In this document: piece by piece, positions 1 to 8,858 of the stretch | Layout: each line of letters opens with the position of its first letter | Numbering within the stretch: position 1 is the first letter of the stretch | Assembly (NCBI RefSeq): GCF_035918235.1 | Contig: NZ_CP109485.1 | Coordinates: forward strand, 5,394,001 to 5,458,000 | Reading direction: 5' to 3' | Length of the DNA: 64,000 nucleotides | Source of the DNA: Streptomyces sp. NBC_01445 | GTDB lineage: Bacteria > Actinomycetota > Actinomycetes > Streptomycetales > Streptomycetaceae | The notes under the pieces: generated by a model | The model's database searches: none | Seen by the model: only the letters and a program-made list of their open reading frames with translations | Told to the model about the DNA's origin: nothing | Translations under genes and position numbers: made by a program

Positions 1-998
1 TCAACCCCTTCGATGGCGTCGATCAGTAGTTGGACGACCGCGGTGCCGATGCGCCGGGGCTTGAGCGAGAGGGTCGTGATGGGCGGTTCCGTGGTGGCGT
101 AGACGGTCGATTCGCTGCAGCAGACGAGCAGCAGGTCCTCGGGGACGCGCAGGCCGTACCGGCGGGCGGCGGCGAGCAGGTCCGTGCCGTTGGGGTCGAA
201 GAGTCCGTACACGGCGTCGGGCCGGTCGGGGCGGGCCAGGAGCCGGTCGGCGGCGACGGCCCCCGCGCACGGGTCGTGCGCGGGATAGGACTCGTACACG
301 GGTTCCTGCCCGATCCGCTCGCACCAGTGCAGGTACGCGGAGGTGGACAGATGGGTGTACGTGTCCGTGGTCGTGCCGGTGAGCAGTCCGATGCGGCGGG
401 CCCCCGCGGCGGCGAGGTGGTCGAGGATGCCGAGGACGGCAGCCTCGTGGTCGTTGTCGACCCAGGCGGTGACGGGGAGCGTGCCGGCGGGGCGTCCGTC
501 GGAGACGACGGGCAGGCCCTGGCGAACCAGCTCGGTGACCACCGGGTCGTGGTCGGAGGGGTCGATGACGACGGTGCCGTCGAGAGCGACGTTCGACCAG
601 ACGTCATGGCGTGAGGTGGCGGGCAGGATGACTAAGGCGTACCCGCGGGCGAGCGCCGCCGAGGTGGCGGCTCTCGCCATTTCCGCGAAGTACGCGAATT
701 CGGTGAAGGTGAAAGGTTCATCCCCGTAGGTCGTGACGGTCAGGCCGATCAGGCCCGACTTTCCGGTACGGAGCGTTCGGGCCGCCGCGGAGGGGCGATA
801 GCCCAACCGGTCGGCGACCTCGCGGACATGGCGTCGGGTGGCGTCCGGGAGCCGGCCCTTACCGTTGAGCGCATCGGAGACAGTCGTGATGGAGACCCCG
901 GCGGCGGCGGCAACGTCTCTGATGCCCGCCCGCACCTGCCGGGTGCCCCGGCGGGTGGTCTCTGCCCGGCTCACCTGGTGCTTCCCTGCTGCTGTCAT
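1..998 (-). CDS. LacI-family transcriptional regulator, 3' end cut by window edge
   Basis: Reading the minus strand from the ATG at 998 gives an uninterrupted frame that runs off the window after 332 codons. The N-terminal helix-turn-helix is seen at about residues 29-48 (VAAAAGVSITTVSDALNG), followed by the LacI hinge-type segment with LGYRPSAAARTL. The rest is a periplasmic-binding-protein-like sensor domain. DNA binding is therefore likely; the effector (usually a sugar) is not visible. Codon 122 (positions 633-635) is TTA, the rare leucine codon read by the bldA tRNA in Streptomyces, so translation may be restricted to late growth. The family is usually 330-350 residues, so only a few C-terminal residues are missing. 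The TGA at 1-3 is out of frame. Confidence 0.9.
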   Translation of the reverse strand, partial: MTAAGKHQVSRAETTRRGTRQVRAGIRDVAAAAGVSITTVSDALNGKGRLPDATRRHVREVADRLGYRPSAAARTLRTGKSGLIGLTVTTYGDEPFTFTEFAYFAEMARAATSAALARGYALVILPATSRHDVWSNVALDGTVVIDPSDHDPVVTELVRQGLPVVSDGRPAGTLPVTAWVDNDHEAAVLGILDHLAAAGARRIGLLTGTTTDTYTHLSTSAYLHWCERIGQEPVYESYPAHDPCAGAVAADRLLARPDRPDAVYGLFDPNGTDLLAAARRYGLRVPEDLLLVCCSESTVYATTEPPITTLSLKPRRIGTAVVQLLIDAIEGV

Positions 999-1410
999 GG
1001 CGAGCCGATAGTAGGGCTCATGTGGCGGGGCGGCGTGAGTGCATATGCACGCGTTGACAGGCACGTTTCTGCATGGCCAGAGTGGGTCAATGACCTTGGA
1101 AATCAAGGGAGTTGAGCGCATCGACGCCAGGACGTCACTTGTCGGCGCGCGTGGGCCTGCCAAGTCGGTGATGTTGCGAGTAGGTCTCAACTCACCTTCA
1201 CGGGGGATGCGCGCCACGGCGCGAGCTACCGGCGCGCACTGAGAAGGGGAGCGCTCCCCCTCCTCCGTACGCCTCTGGGAGGTCCGCGGCAGTCGTCATG
1301 GGTGGTGTCGGACGACCACCCGGCAGGTCGAGGGCCCCGAGCCATTGGGGTCTGCCGCGAATCCTCTTAAGGTGAGCAGTATTGAAATGGTGGTCGCGAG
1401 GAGGACTGCG
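999..1410. promoter_or_regulatory. Divergent intergenic region with a 12-bp palindrome
   Basis: No gene is supported in these 412 bases between the LacI regulator (minus) and the aminotransferase (plus). The clearest element is the perfect palindrome GTGCATATGCAC at 1039-1050, about 46 bp upstream of the regulator start, a natural place for autoregulation. A TTGACA hexamer lies at 1053-1058. The site lacks the central CG typical of LacI operators, so assigning it to this regulator is only inference. Confidence 0.35.
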
Positions 1411-2490
1411 GTGAGCGAGACGAGCCCCAAGCTGCGTGCCGAGCTGGAGGGTATTCCCACCTACAAGCCGGGCAAGGCTGCCGCGGCCGGGGGGCCGGTG
1501 GCGTACAAGCTGTCCTCGAACGAGAACCCCTATCCGCCGCTTCCCGGCGTGATGGAGAGTGCCGTCGCGGCGGCCGGTTCCTTCAACCGCTACCCGGACA
1601 TGGCCTGCACCGGGCTGATGAACGAGCTGGCGGAACGATTCGCGGTGCCGGTCACGCACCTGGCCACGGGCACCGGCTCGGTCGGGGTCGCGCAGCAGCT
1701 GCTCCAGGCGACCAGCGGTCCCGGCGACGAGGTCATCTACGCCTGGCGGTCCTTCGAGGCGTACCCGATCATCACGCAGATCAGCGGTGCCAAGGCGGTG
1801 GAGGTGCCGCTGACGTCCGGTGAGGTCCACGACCTCGACGCGATGGCCGACGCGATCACCGACCGCACGCGCCTGATCTTCGTGTGCAACCCGAACAACC
1901 CGACCGGCACGGTGGTGCGCCGGGCCGAGCTCGAGCGGTTCCTGGACCGGGTCCCGAGCGACGTCCTGGTCGTGCTCGACGAGGCGTACCGCGAGTTCAT
2001 CCGTGACGCCGAGGTGCCGGACGGCGTCCAGATCTACCGGGACCGTCCGAATGTCGCTGTGCTGCGGACGTTCTCCAAGGCGTACGGGCTCGCGGGCCTG
2101 CGGGTCGGCTTCGCCATCGCCCATGAGCCGGTGGCGGCCGCGCTGCGCAAGACGGCGGTGCCGTTCGGCGTGAGCCAGCTCGCGCAGGACGCGGCGGTCG
2201 CCTCGCTGCGGGCCGAGGACGAGCTGCTCGGCCGGGTGGGCTCGCTGGTGTGCGAGCGCAATCGCGTGGTCGAGGCGCTGCGGGGGCAGGGCTGGACCGT
2301 GCCCGAGACGCACGCGAACTTCGTGTGGCTGCGTCTGGGGGAGCGCACGGCGGACTTCGCCGCGGCGTGCGAGCAGGCCGGTGTGGTCGTGCGGCCGTTC
2401 GCCGGCGAGGGGATGCGGGCCACGATCGCGGAGACCGAGGCCAACGACGTCTTCCTGAACACGGCGGCGGCGTTCCGCAAGGAGCTGTAG
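1411..2490 (+). CDS. hisC: Histidinol-phosphate / aromatic aminotransferase (HisC-like)
   Basis: Class I/II PLP-dependent aminotransferase of 359 residues. Features seen: SSNENPYPP near the N-terminus, the cofactor-contacting NPNNPTG stretch, LDEAYREF, and the PLP lysine in [14 protein letters not shown] (about K223). This pattern is that of HisC and the related phenylalanine/aromatic aminotransferases. With pheA elsewhere in the window and no his genes beside it, an aromatic transaminase role is as likely as histidine synthesis. The frame is open upstream to an ATG at 1345, but the GTG at 1411 has a GAGGAG ribosome site (about 1399-1404) at good distance and gives the family's usual N-terminus. 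Confidence 0.85.
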   Translation: MSETSPKLRAELEGIPTYKPGKAAAAGGPVAYKLSSNENPYPPLPGVMESAVAAAGSFNRYPDMACTGLMNELAERFAVPVTHLATGTGSVGVAQQLLQATSGPGDEVIYAWRSFEAYPIITQISGAKAVEVPLTSGEVHDLDAMADAITDRTRLIFVCNPNNPTGTVVRRAELERFLDRVPSDVLVVLDEAYREFIRDAEVPDGVQIYRDRPNVAVLRTFSKAYGLAGLRVGFAIAHEPVAAALRKTAVPFGVSQLAQDAAVASLRAEDELLGRVGSLVCERNRVVEALRGQGWTVPETHANFVWLRLGERTADFAAACEQAGVVVRPFAGEGMRATIAETEANDVFLNTAAAFRKEL

Positions 2491-2592
2491 ACCGGGCGGC
2501 TGCGGCCGCTCCGTAGCGCGGTGGGGGTTCCCCGGAGTAAGGGGGGACCCCCCTTCTGCTGTCCGGAGCCGGTAGTACATAATGCTTGTGAA

Positions 2593-2608
2593 TGTGAACG
2601 CTTTCACA
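2593..2608 (+). promoter_or_regulatory. Rex (redox repressor) operator upstream of cydA
   Basis: TGTGAACGCTTTCACA is an inverted repeat (TGTGAA-N4-TTCACA) that fits the known Streptomyces Rex operator consensus TGTGAACNNNTTCACA without mismatch. It lies 83 bp upstream of the cydA start. Rex releases DNA when the NADH/NAD+ ratio rises, so cyd expression should increase under oxygen limitation. The site match is seen; the regulation is established for S. coelicolor cydABCD and inferred here. Confidence 0.85.
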
Positions 2609-2690
2609 AGCGTGCCCGGTTGATCCGGAGAGCAGTGGGATTAAAGGGGCAAATTTCCACTGGACCACGGCGACTTAAGGAGATGACGCA

Positions 2691-4238
2691 GTGGACCCGA
2701 CGTTGATGGCTCTGGCGCCGGAAACTCTGGCGCGATGGCAGTTCGGCATCACGACCGTCTATCACTTCCTTTTTGTCCCCCTGACCATCTCGCTCGCCGC
2801 GCTGACGGCGATCCTCGAGACGGCCTGGGTGCGGACGGGCAAGGAGCACTACCTCCGGGCGACCAAGTTCTGGGGAAAGCTCTTCCTGATCAACATCGCC
2901 ATGGGTGTCGTGACCGGCATCGTGCAGGAATTCCAGTTCGGCATGAACTGGTCGGACTACTCGCGCTTCGTCGGCGACATCTTCGGCGCTCCGCTCGCCT
3001 TCGAGGCGCTGATCGCCTTCTTCTTCGAGTCGACCTTCATCGGTCTGTGGATCTTCGGCTGGGACAAGCTCCCGAAGAAGCTGCACTGCGCCACGATCTG
3101 GCTGGTGTCCATCGGCACGATCCTGTCGGCGTACTTCATCATGGCCGCCAACTCGTTTATGCAGCATCCGGTCGGCTACCGGATCGTGGAGCGGGACGGC
3201 ACCAAGCGCGCCGAGCTGACCGACTTCGCCGCCGTGCTCTTCCAGGAGACGGTGCTCGTCAACTTCTGGCATGTGATCAGCGCGTCCATCCTGGTCGGCG
3301 GCGCGTTCATGACGGGCATAGCGATCTTCCACCTGCGCAAGAAGCAGCACATCCGCACCATGCGGATGTCGCTGCGCCTCGGCCTGGTGACGGCCATGGT
3401 CGGCACGCTCCTCACCGTCGTCAGCGCGGACACGCTCGGCAAGGTGATGTACGAGCAGCAGCCGATGAAGATGTCGGCCGCGGAGGCGCTGTGGGACACG
3501 GAGAAGCCGGCGCCGTTCTCGATCTTCGCGTACGGCGATGTCTCCAAGGGCCACAACACGGTCGCCGTCGAAGTCCCGGGCGTGCTGTCCTTCCTGGCCA
3601 AGAACGACTTCAACGCCGAGATCCCCGGGATCAACGACATCAACAAGGCGGAGCAGAAGAAGTTCGGGCCCGGTGACTACCGCCCCAACATCCCCACCGC
3701 CTACTGGTCGTACCGCTGGATGATCGGCTTCGGCGGGGTCTCGATGGCCCTGTGCGCGGCGGGCCTGTGGCTCACCCGGCGCAGGTTCTGGCTGGCGCCG
3801 GAGCACCGCACCGGCGAGGACGAAGTGCCCAAGCTGATGCTCACCAAGAACAAGGAACTGATGCCGAAGCTGGGCATCTGGTGGTGGCGCCTGTCCCAGT
3901 GGACGCTGATCTTCCCGATCATCGGCATCTCCTGGGGCTGGATCTTCACCGAGACAGGGCGTCAGCCGTGGGTGGTCTACGGCGTGCTCAGGACCAAGGA
4001 CGCGGTCTCCCCCGGCGTCTCGCAGGGCGAGGTCCTCACCTCCCTGATCGTGTTCGCGCTGGTCTACGCCGCACTCGCCGTCATCGAGGTGAGGCTGATG
4101 GTCAAGTACGTCAAGCAGGGGCCGCCCGAGCTCACCGAGGCCGACCTCAACCCGCCCACCAAGATCGGCGGCCCCGGATCCGGAGCGGATTCCGGCGACG
4201 CTTCCGATGCCGACCGGCCCATGGCCTTCTCGTACTGA
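2691..4238 (+). CDS. cydA: Cytochrome bd ubiquinol/menaquinol oxidase subunit I
   Basis: Subunit I of the high-affinity cytochrome bd terminal oxidase, a membrane complex that oxidises quinol and reduces oxygen to water. The 515-residue protein has the family hallmarks: LARWQFGITTVYHF with the N-terminal heme-ligand histidine, several hydrophobic helices, a GRQPW motif near residue 423, and an EFQFGMNWSDYSRFVGD stretch. Start: GTG at 2691 with AAGGAG at about 2675-2680. It is followed after 20 bp by cydB and then cydCD, one likely operon behind the Rex site. The C-terminal tail (Pro/Gly/Asp rich) is a variable cytoplasmic extension. Confidence 0.97.
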   Translation: MDPTLMALAPETLARWQFGITTVYHFLFVPLTISLAALTAILETAWVRTGKEHYLRATKFWGKLFLINIAMGVVTGIVQEFQFGMNWSDYSRFVGDIFGAPLAFEALIAFFFESTFIGLWIFGWDKLPKKLHCATIWLVSIGTILSAYFIMAANSFMQHPVGYRIVERDGTKRAELTDFAAVLFQETVLVNFWHVISASILVGGAFMTGIAIFHLRKKQHIRTMRMSLRLGLVTAMVGTLLTVVSADTLGKVMYEQQPMKMSAAEALWDTEKPAPFSIFAYGDVSKGHNTVAVEVPGVLSFLAKNDFNAEIPGINDINKAEQKKFGPGDYRPNIPTAYWSYRWMIGFGGVSMALCAAGLWLTRRRFWLAPEHRTGEDEVPKLMLTKNKELMPKLGIWWWRLSQWTLIFPIIGISWGWIFTETGRQPWVVYGVLRTKDAVSPGVSQGEVLTSLIVFALVYAALAVIEVRLMVKYVKQGPPELTEADLNPPTKIGGPGSGADSGDASDADRPMAFSY

Positions 4239-4258
4239 GACTGAGGAGCTGCTGAGGC

Positions 4259-5263
4259 ATGGAACTTCACGACGTCTGGTTCGTACTCATCGCGGTCCTG
4301 TGGATCGGCTACTTCTTCCTGGAGGGATTCGACTTCGGGATCGGGGTCCTGACCAAGGTGCTCGCCCGCGGCCGCACCGAGCGGCGCGTCCTGATCAACA
4401 CCATCGGACCCGTCTGGGACGGCAACGAGGTGTGGCTGCTCACTGCCGGCGGCGCGACCTTCGCCGCTTTCCCCGAGTGGTACGCGACACTCTTCTCGGG
4501 CTTCTATCTGCCGCTCCTGATGATCCTGGTCTGCCTGATCGTGCGCGGTGTCGCCTTCGAGTACCGGGCGAAGCGGCCCGAGGAGAAGTGGCAGACCAAC
4601 TGGGAGCACGCGATCTTCTGGACCTCTCTGATACCGGCGGTTCTGTGGGGCGTGGCCTTCGGGAACATCGTGCGCGGCGTGAAGATCGACGTGCACAAGG
4701 AGTTCGTGGGCAGCTTCTGGGACCTGCTCAACCCGTACGCGCTCCTCGGTGGTCTGGTGACGCTGACGCTGTTCACCTTCCACGGCGCGGTGTTCGCCTC
4801 GCTCAAGACGGTGGGCGACATCCGGGTGCGGGCGCGGAAGACGGCGCTGGGGCTCGGTCCCGTCGCCGCGGCCCTCGCGCTCGCCTTCCTGATCTGGACC
4901 CAGGCCGACAAGGGCGACGGCTCGTCGCTGATCGCGATGATCGTCACGGTGGTCGCCCTCGTCGGGGCCATCATCGCCATCAGGGCGGGGCGTGAGGGCT
5001 GGTCGTTCGCGCTGTCCGGCATCACGATCGCGGCAGCCTTCGCGATGCTCTTCCTGACGCTGTTCCCGAACGTCATGCCGTCGTCGCTCGACCCGGACTG
5101 GAGCCTCACGGTCACCAACGCCTCGTCGAGCCCCTACACCCTGAAGATCATGACCTGGTGCGCGGCGGTGGCGACGCCCATCGTGCTGCTCTACCAGTCG
5201 TGGACGTACTGGGTGTTCCGCAAGCGGATCGGCACCCAGCACATCGCCGACGCCGCACACTGA
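4259..5263 (+). CDS. cydB: Cytochrome bd oxidase subunit II
   Basis: Subunit II partner of CydA, 334 residues, with about eight hydrophobic helices. It opens with the characteristic ELHDVWFVLIAVLWIGYFFL and continues with EGFDFGIGVL, then IGPVWDGNEVWLL, all diagnostic of CydB. The ATG at 4259 follows a GAGGAGCTGCTGAG stretch that supplies the ribosome site. It lies 20 bp after cydA and 18 bp before cydCD, so co-transcription with the Rex-controlled cydA is very likely. Confidence 0.97.
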   Translation: MELHDVWFVLIAVLWIGYFFLEGFDFGIGVLTKVLARGRTERRVLINTIGPVWDGNEVWLLTAGGATFAAFPEWYATLFSGFYLPLLMILVCLIVRGVAFEYRAKRPEEKWQTNWEHAIFWTSLIPAVLWGVAFGNIVRGVKIDVHKEFVGSFWDLLNPYALLGGLVTLTLFTFHGAVFASLKTVGDIRVRARKTALGLGPVAAALALAFLIWTQADKGDGSSLIAMIVTVVALVGAIIAIRAGREGWSFALSGITIAAAFAMLFLTLFPNVMPSSLDPDWSLTVTNASSSPYTLKIMTWCAAVATPIVLLYQSWTYWVFRKRIGTQHIADAAH

Positions 5264-5281
5264 GCCCCTGATGACGAGGGT

Positions 5282-8200
5282 GTGTTTCACGTGAAACCGA
5301 TCGACCAGCGGCTGCTCCGGTACGCCAGGGCCACTCGCCTCTTCCTGATCGCGGTGGTGGTCCTCGGCGTGGCCGGGGCGGGCCTGGTCATCGCTCAGGC
5401 GATGCTCATCGCCGAGGTGGTGGTGGGGACTTTCGAGCACGGTCTTGATGTCTTCGCCCTGCGCACACCGCTCTTGCTGCTTGCGCTGGTGGCGGCCGGA
5501 CGCGGTCTGGTCTCCTGGCTGACCGAACTGGCCGCTCACCGGGCCAGCGCGGCGGTCAAGTCGGAGCTGCGCGGACGGCTCCTGGAGCGCGCCTCCCAGC
5601 TGGGTCCGGGGTGGCTCAGCGGGCAGCGGACCGGATCCCTGGTGGCGCTCGCGACGCGGGGTGTGGACGCGCTCGACGACTACTTCTCGCGATATCTGCC
5701 GCAGTTGGGCCTCGCGGTGGTGGTGCCCGTCGCGGTGCTCGCGCGCATCGTCACCGAGGACTGGGTGTCCGCGGCGATCATCGTGTGCACACTGCCTCTG
5801 ATCCCCGTCTTCATGATCCTCATCGGCTGGGCCACCCAGTCCCACATGGACCGTCAGTGGCGGCTCCTGTCCCGGCTCTCGGGGCACTTCCTGGACGTGG
5901 TCGCCGGACTTCCGACGCTGAAGGTGTTCGGCCGGGCCAAGGCGCAGGCCGAGTCGGTCCGCCGGATCACCGGCGAGTACCGGCAGGCGACGATGCGGAC
6001 CTTGCGCATCGCTTTCCTGTCGTCGTTCGCCCTCGAACTGCTCTCGACACTGTCGGTCGCCCTGGTGGCCGTGACCATCGGCATGCGGCTCGTGCACGGT
6101 GACATGGACCTCTACGTGGGACTGGTCATTCTCGTCCTCGCGCCCGAGGCCTATCTGCCACTGCGTCAGGTCGGCGCGCAGTACCACGCGGCGGCCGAGG
6201 GGCTCGCCGCCGCGGAGGAGATCTTCGCCGTTCTGGAGACCCCGGTGCCGCCGTCCGGCGCCGGAGCGGTGCCCGCGGCCACCGGTATCGCCTTCGACGG
6301 AGTGACCGTCCGCTATCCCGGCCGGTCCACGGACGCCGTCTCGGAGGCCGACTTCGAGGTCGCGCCCGGGGAGACGGTGGCACTCGTCGGCCCGAGCGGC
6401 GTGGGCAAGTCGACGCTGCTGAGCGCGGCGCTCGGATTCGTCCGTCCCGACGCGGGGCGGGTCCTCGTCGGGGGCGCCGATCTGGCCGGTCTCGACCAGG
6501 AGGCGTGGCACGCGCGCGTGGCCTGGGTGCCGCAGCGACCGCAGCTGTACGCCGGGTCGGTCGCGGACAACGTGAGGCTCGCGCGGCCCGACGCGTCCTC
6601 CGCGGAGGTCGAGGAGGCGCTGCGCGAGGCAGGGGCCCAGGACTTCGTCCGTGCGCTGCCCGACGGCGCGGACACTCTGCTCGGCGACGACGGGGCCGGG
6701 CTCTCCGCCGGGCAGCGGCAACGCCTCGCCCTGGCACGGGCGTTCCTCGCCGACCGGCCCGTGGTGCTGCTGGACGAGCCGACGGCCGCCCTCGACGGGG
6801 AGACAGAGGCGGGGATCGTCGAGGCGGTCCGCAGGCTTGCCGCCGGCCGTACCGTCCTTCTGGTGGTGCACCGTCCCGCGCTGCTGGCCGTCGCCGACCG
6901 GGTGGTGCGTCTCGACGTGCCGCGTTCCCCTGCGGTGGCGGGGGAGCCTGCGGTACGACCCGTGCCGTCGGCCGAGGCGGCCGAAGTGCCCGGCTACGTA
7001 GAGGACCGTCACGTATCCGATCACTCCGGAGAGAGCCGGGGCAGTGTGCTCGCGCGTGTGCGGGGTGCCGCGCGGGCGCGGCGGGGGCGCCTTGCCCTCG
7101 CGCTGCTGCTCGGAGCGCTCGCCCTCGGCAGCGCCGTCGGGCTGATGGCGACCTCCGGGTGGCTCATCTCGCGGGCCTCGCAACAGCCGCCCGTGATGTA
7201 CCTGATGGTCGCCGTCACGGCGACCCGCGCCTTCGGGATCGGCCGCGCCTGCTTCCGGTACGCCGAGCGGGTCGTGTCGCACGACGCCGTGCTGCGGATG
7301 CTGGCCGACACCAGAGTCGCCGTCTACCGGCGCCTTGAGCGGCTCGCCCCCGCGGGCCTGCGCGCGACGCGCCGCGGCGATCTGCTCTCCCGGCTCGTCG
7401 CCGATGTGGACGCCCTCCAGGACTACTGGCTGCGCTGGCTGCTGCCCGCGTCGGCCGCCGCGGTGGTCGGTGCCGCCTCCGTCGTGTTCACCGCATGGAT
7501 GCTGCCCTCCGCCGGTGCCGTGCTCGCCGCCGGCCTGCTGCTCGCGGGGGTCGGTGTGCCGCTGCTCTCCGGAGCCGTCGCCCGTCGCGCCGAGCGCCGG
7601 CTGGCCCCCGCGCGCGGGACGCTGGCCACCCGCGTGGCCGAACTCCTCACCGGCACCGCCGAACTGACCGTCTCCGGAGCGCTTTCCGCGCGCACCGCGC
7701 AGGCGAAGGCCGCCGACTCCGTGCTGACGCGGATCGCGTCCCGCGCCGCCACCGCCACCGCGCTGGGCGACGGACTGACCGCGCTGATCACCGGCCTCAC
7801 TGTGGCCGGTGCGGCACTCGCCGGGGTGCAGGGTGTGCGCGAGGGCCGCCTCGACGGGGTCCAGCTCGCGGTCGTCGTCCTGACGCCGCTGGCCGCGTTC
7901 GAGGCCGTCATGGGCCTGCCACTCGCCGTGCAGTACCGCCAGCGGGTCAAGAAGAGCGCCGAACGCGTTCACGAGGTCCTGGACGCGACGGTCCCCGTAC
8001 GCGAGCCGGAGGCGCCCGCGCAGGCGCCCCAGGATCCCTTCCCTCTGGTCGTGCGCGGTCTCGCCGCGCGCCACGACGGGCAGGGCCGGGACGCGCTCCA
8101 CGGGGTCGACCTCACGCTGGAGCGGGGCCGCAGGGTCGCCGTCGTCGGCTCGTCCGGGTCCGGCAAGACGACGCTCGCGCAGGTCCTGCTGCGGTTCCTG

Positions 8201-8785
8201 GACGCGGGTGAGGGGTCGTACACCCTGGCCGGGCAGGACGCGTACGGGCTCGAAGGCGATGCGGTGCGGCGGCTCGTCGGGCTGTGCGCGCAGGACGCGC
8301 ACCTCTTCGACAGCTCGGTGCGCGAGAACCTGCTCCTCGCGAAGAAGGGCGCCACCGACGACGGACTGCGCGAAGTCCTGGCCGCCGCGCGCCTCCTGGA
8401 GTGGGCGGATTCGCTGCCCGACGGGCTCGGCACCCTCGTCGGCGAACACGGCGCGCGCCTGTCCGGAGGCCAGCGGCAACGGCTCGCCCTGGCCCGCGCC
8501 CTGCTCGCCGACTTCCCCGTCCTCGTGCTCGACGAGCCCGCCGAGCACCTCGACCTGCCGACGGCGGACGCGCTGACGGCGGACCTCCTGTCCGCGACCG
8601 AGGGCCGGACAACGTTGCTGATCACGCACCGGATGGCCGGCCTCGACGCCGTGGACGAGGTCATCGTCCTCGACGAGGGAAGTGTCGTGCAGCGCGGCAG
8701 GTACGAGGATCTGGTCGCGGTCGAGGGGCCCTTGCGCGCGCTGTGGGAACGCGAGCGGGATGCGGAGCTCCTGGTGGGTGCGTAG
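5282..8785 (+). CDS. cydCD: CydC-CydD fused ABC exporter for cytochrome bd assembly
   Basis: A 1167-residue fusion of two ABC exporter half-units (membrane domain + ATPase, twice). In E. coli CydD and CydC are separate and export cysteine/glutathione needed to assemble cytochrome bd; actinobacteria often fuse them. ATPase 1: Walker A GPSGVGKST, signature LSAGQRQRLALA, Walker B VVLLDEPTAALD. ATPase 2: GSSGSGKTT, LSGGQRQRLALA, VLVLDEPAEHLD. Hydrophobic segments precede each. Two GTG starts are possible: 5282, or 5291 which is better spaced from GAGGG at 5276-5280; both overlap the parS site. Last gene of the cyd operon. Confidence 0.95.
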   Translation: MFHVKPIDQRLLRYARATRLFLIAVVVLGVAGAGLVIAQAMLIAEVVVGTFEHGLDVFALRTPLLLLALVAAGRGLVSWLTELAAHRASAAVKSELRGRLLERASQLGPGWLSGQRTGSLVALATRGVDALDDYFSRYLPQLGLAVVVPVAVLARIVTEDWVSAAIIVCTLPLIPVFMILIGWATQSHMDRQWRLLSRLSGHFLDVVAGLPTLKVFGRAKAQAESVRRITGEYRQATMRTLRIAFLSSFALELLSTLSVALVAVTIGMRLVHGDMDLYVGLVILVLAPEAYLPLRQVGAQYHAAAEGLAAAEEIFAVLETPVPPSGAGAVPAATGIAFDGVTVRYPGRSTDAVSEADFEVAPGETVALVGPSGVGKSTLLSAALGFVRPDAGRVLVGGADLAGLDQEAWHARVAWVPQRPQLYAGSVADNVRLARPDASSAEVEEALREAGAQDFVRALPDGADTLLGDDGAGLSAGQRQRLALARAFLADRPVVLLDEPTAALDGETEAGIVEAVRRLAAGRTVLLVVHRPALLAVADRVVRLDVPRSPAVAGEPAVRPVPSAEAAEVPGYVEDRHVSDHSGESRGSVLARVRGAARARRGRLALALLLGALALGSAVGLMATSGWLISRASQQPPVMYLMVAVTATRAFGIGRACFRYAERVVSHDAVLRMLADTRVAVYRRLERLAPAGLRATRRGDLLSRLVADVDALQDYWLRWLLPASAAAVVGAASVVFTAWMLPSAGAVLAAGLLLAGVGVPLLSGAVARRAERRLAPARGTLATRVAELLTGTAELTVSGALSARTAQAKAADSVLTRIASRAATATALGDGLTALITGLTVAGAALAGVQGVREGRLDGVQLAVVVLTPLAAFEAVMGLPLAVQYRQRVKKSAERVHEVLDATVPVREPEAPAQAPQDPFPLVVRGLAARHDGQGRDALHGVDLTLERGRRVAVVGSSGSGKTTLAQVLLRFLDAGEGSYTLAGQDAYGLEGDAVRRLVGLCAQDAHLFDSSVRENLLLAKKGATDDGLREVLAAARLLEWADSLPDGLGTLVGEHGARLSGGQRQRLALARALLADFPVLVLDEPAEHLDLPTADALTADLLSATEGRTTLLITHRMAGLDAVDEVIVLDEGSVVQRGRYEDLVAVEGPLRALWERERDAELLVGA
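5284..5297 (+). promoter_or_regulatory. parS chromosome-segregation site (perfect)
   Basis: GTTTCACGTGAAAC, the exact 14-bp ParB-binding parS consensus of Streptomyces. It covers the start region of cydCD (GTG codons at 5282 and 5291). parS sites cluster around oriC and nucleate the ParB segregation complex, so this marks the window as origin-proximal. Confidence 0.9.
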
Positions 8786-8858
8786 TCGTGCGGACCGGGT
8801 GGCCGGGCAGGGCTCGTCCCGACTTTCCTCTCCAAATGGGACTAACTAGTCTCAAGGC

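Noticed and set aside
4064..8629. 1521-codon open frame on the minus strand over cydB and cydCD
   Set aside because: Antisense shadow: cydCD has complete ABC motifs on the plus strand, and the antisense product is low-complexity Arg/Gly/His with no domain.
8835..8850. GACTAACTAGTC as a palindromic operator before the sensor kinase
   Set aside because: The arms match over only four bases each side (GACT/AGTC); too weak to report as a site.
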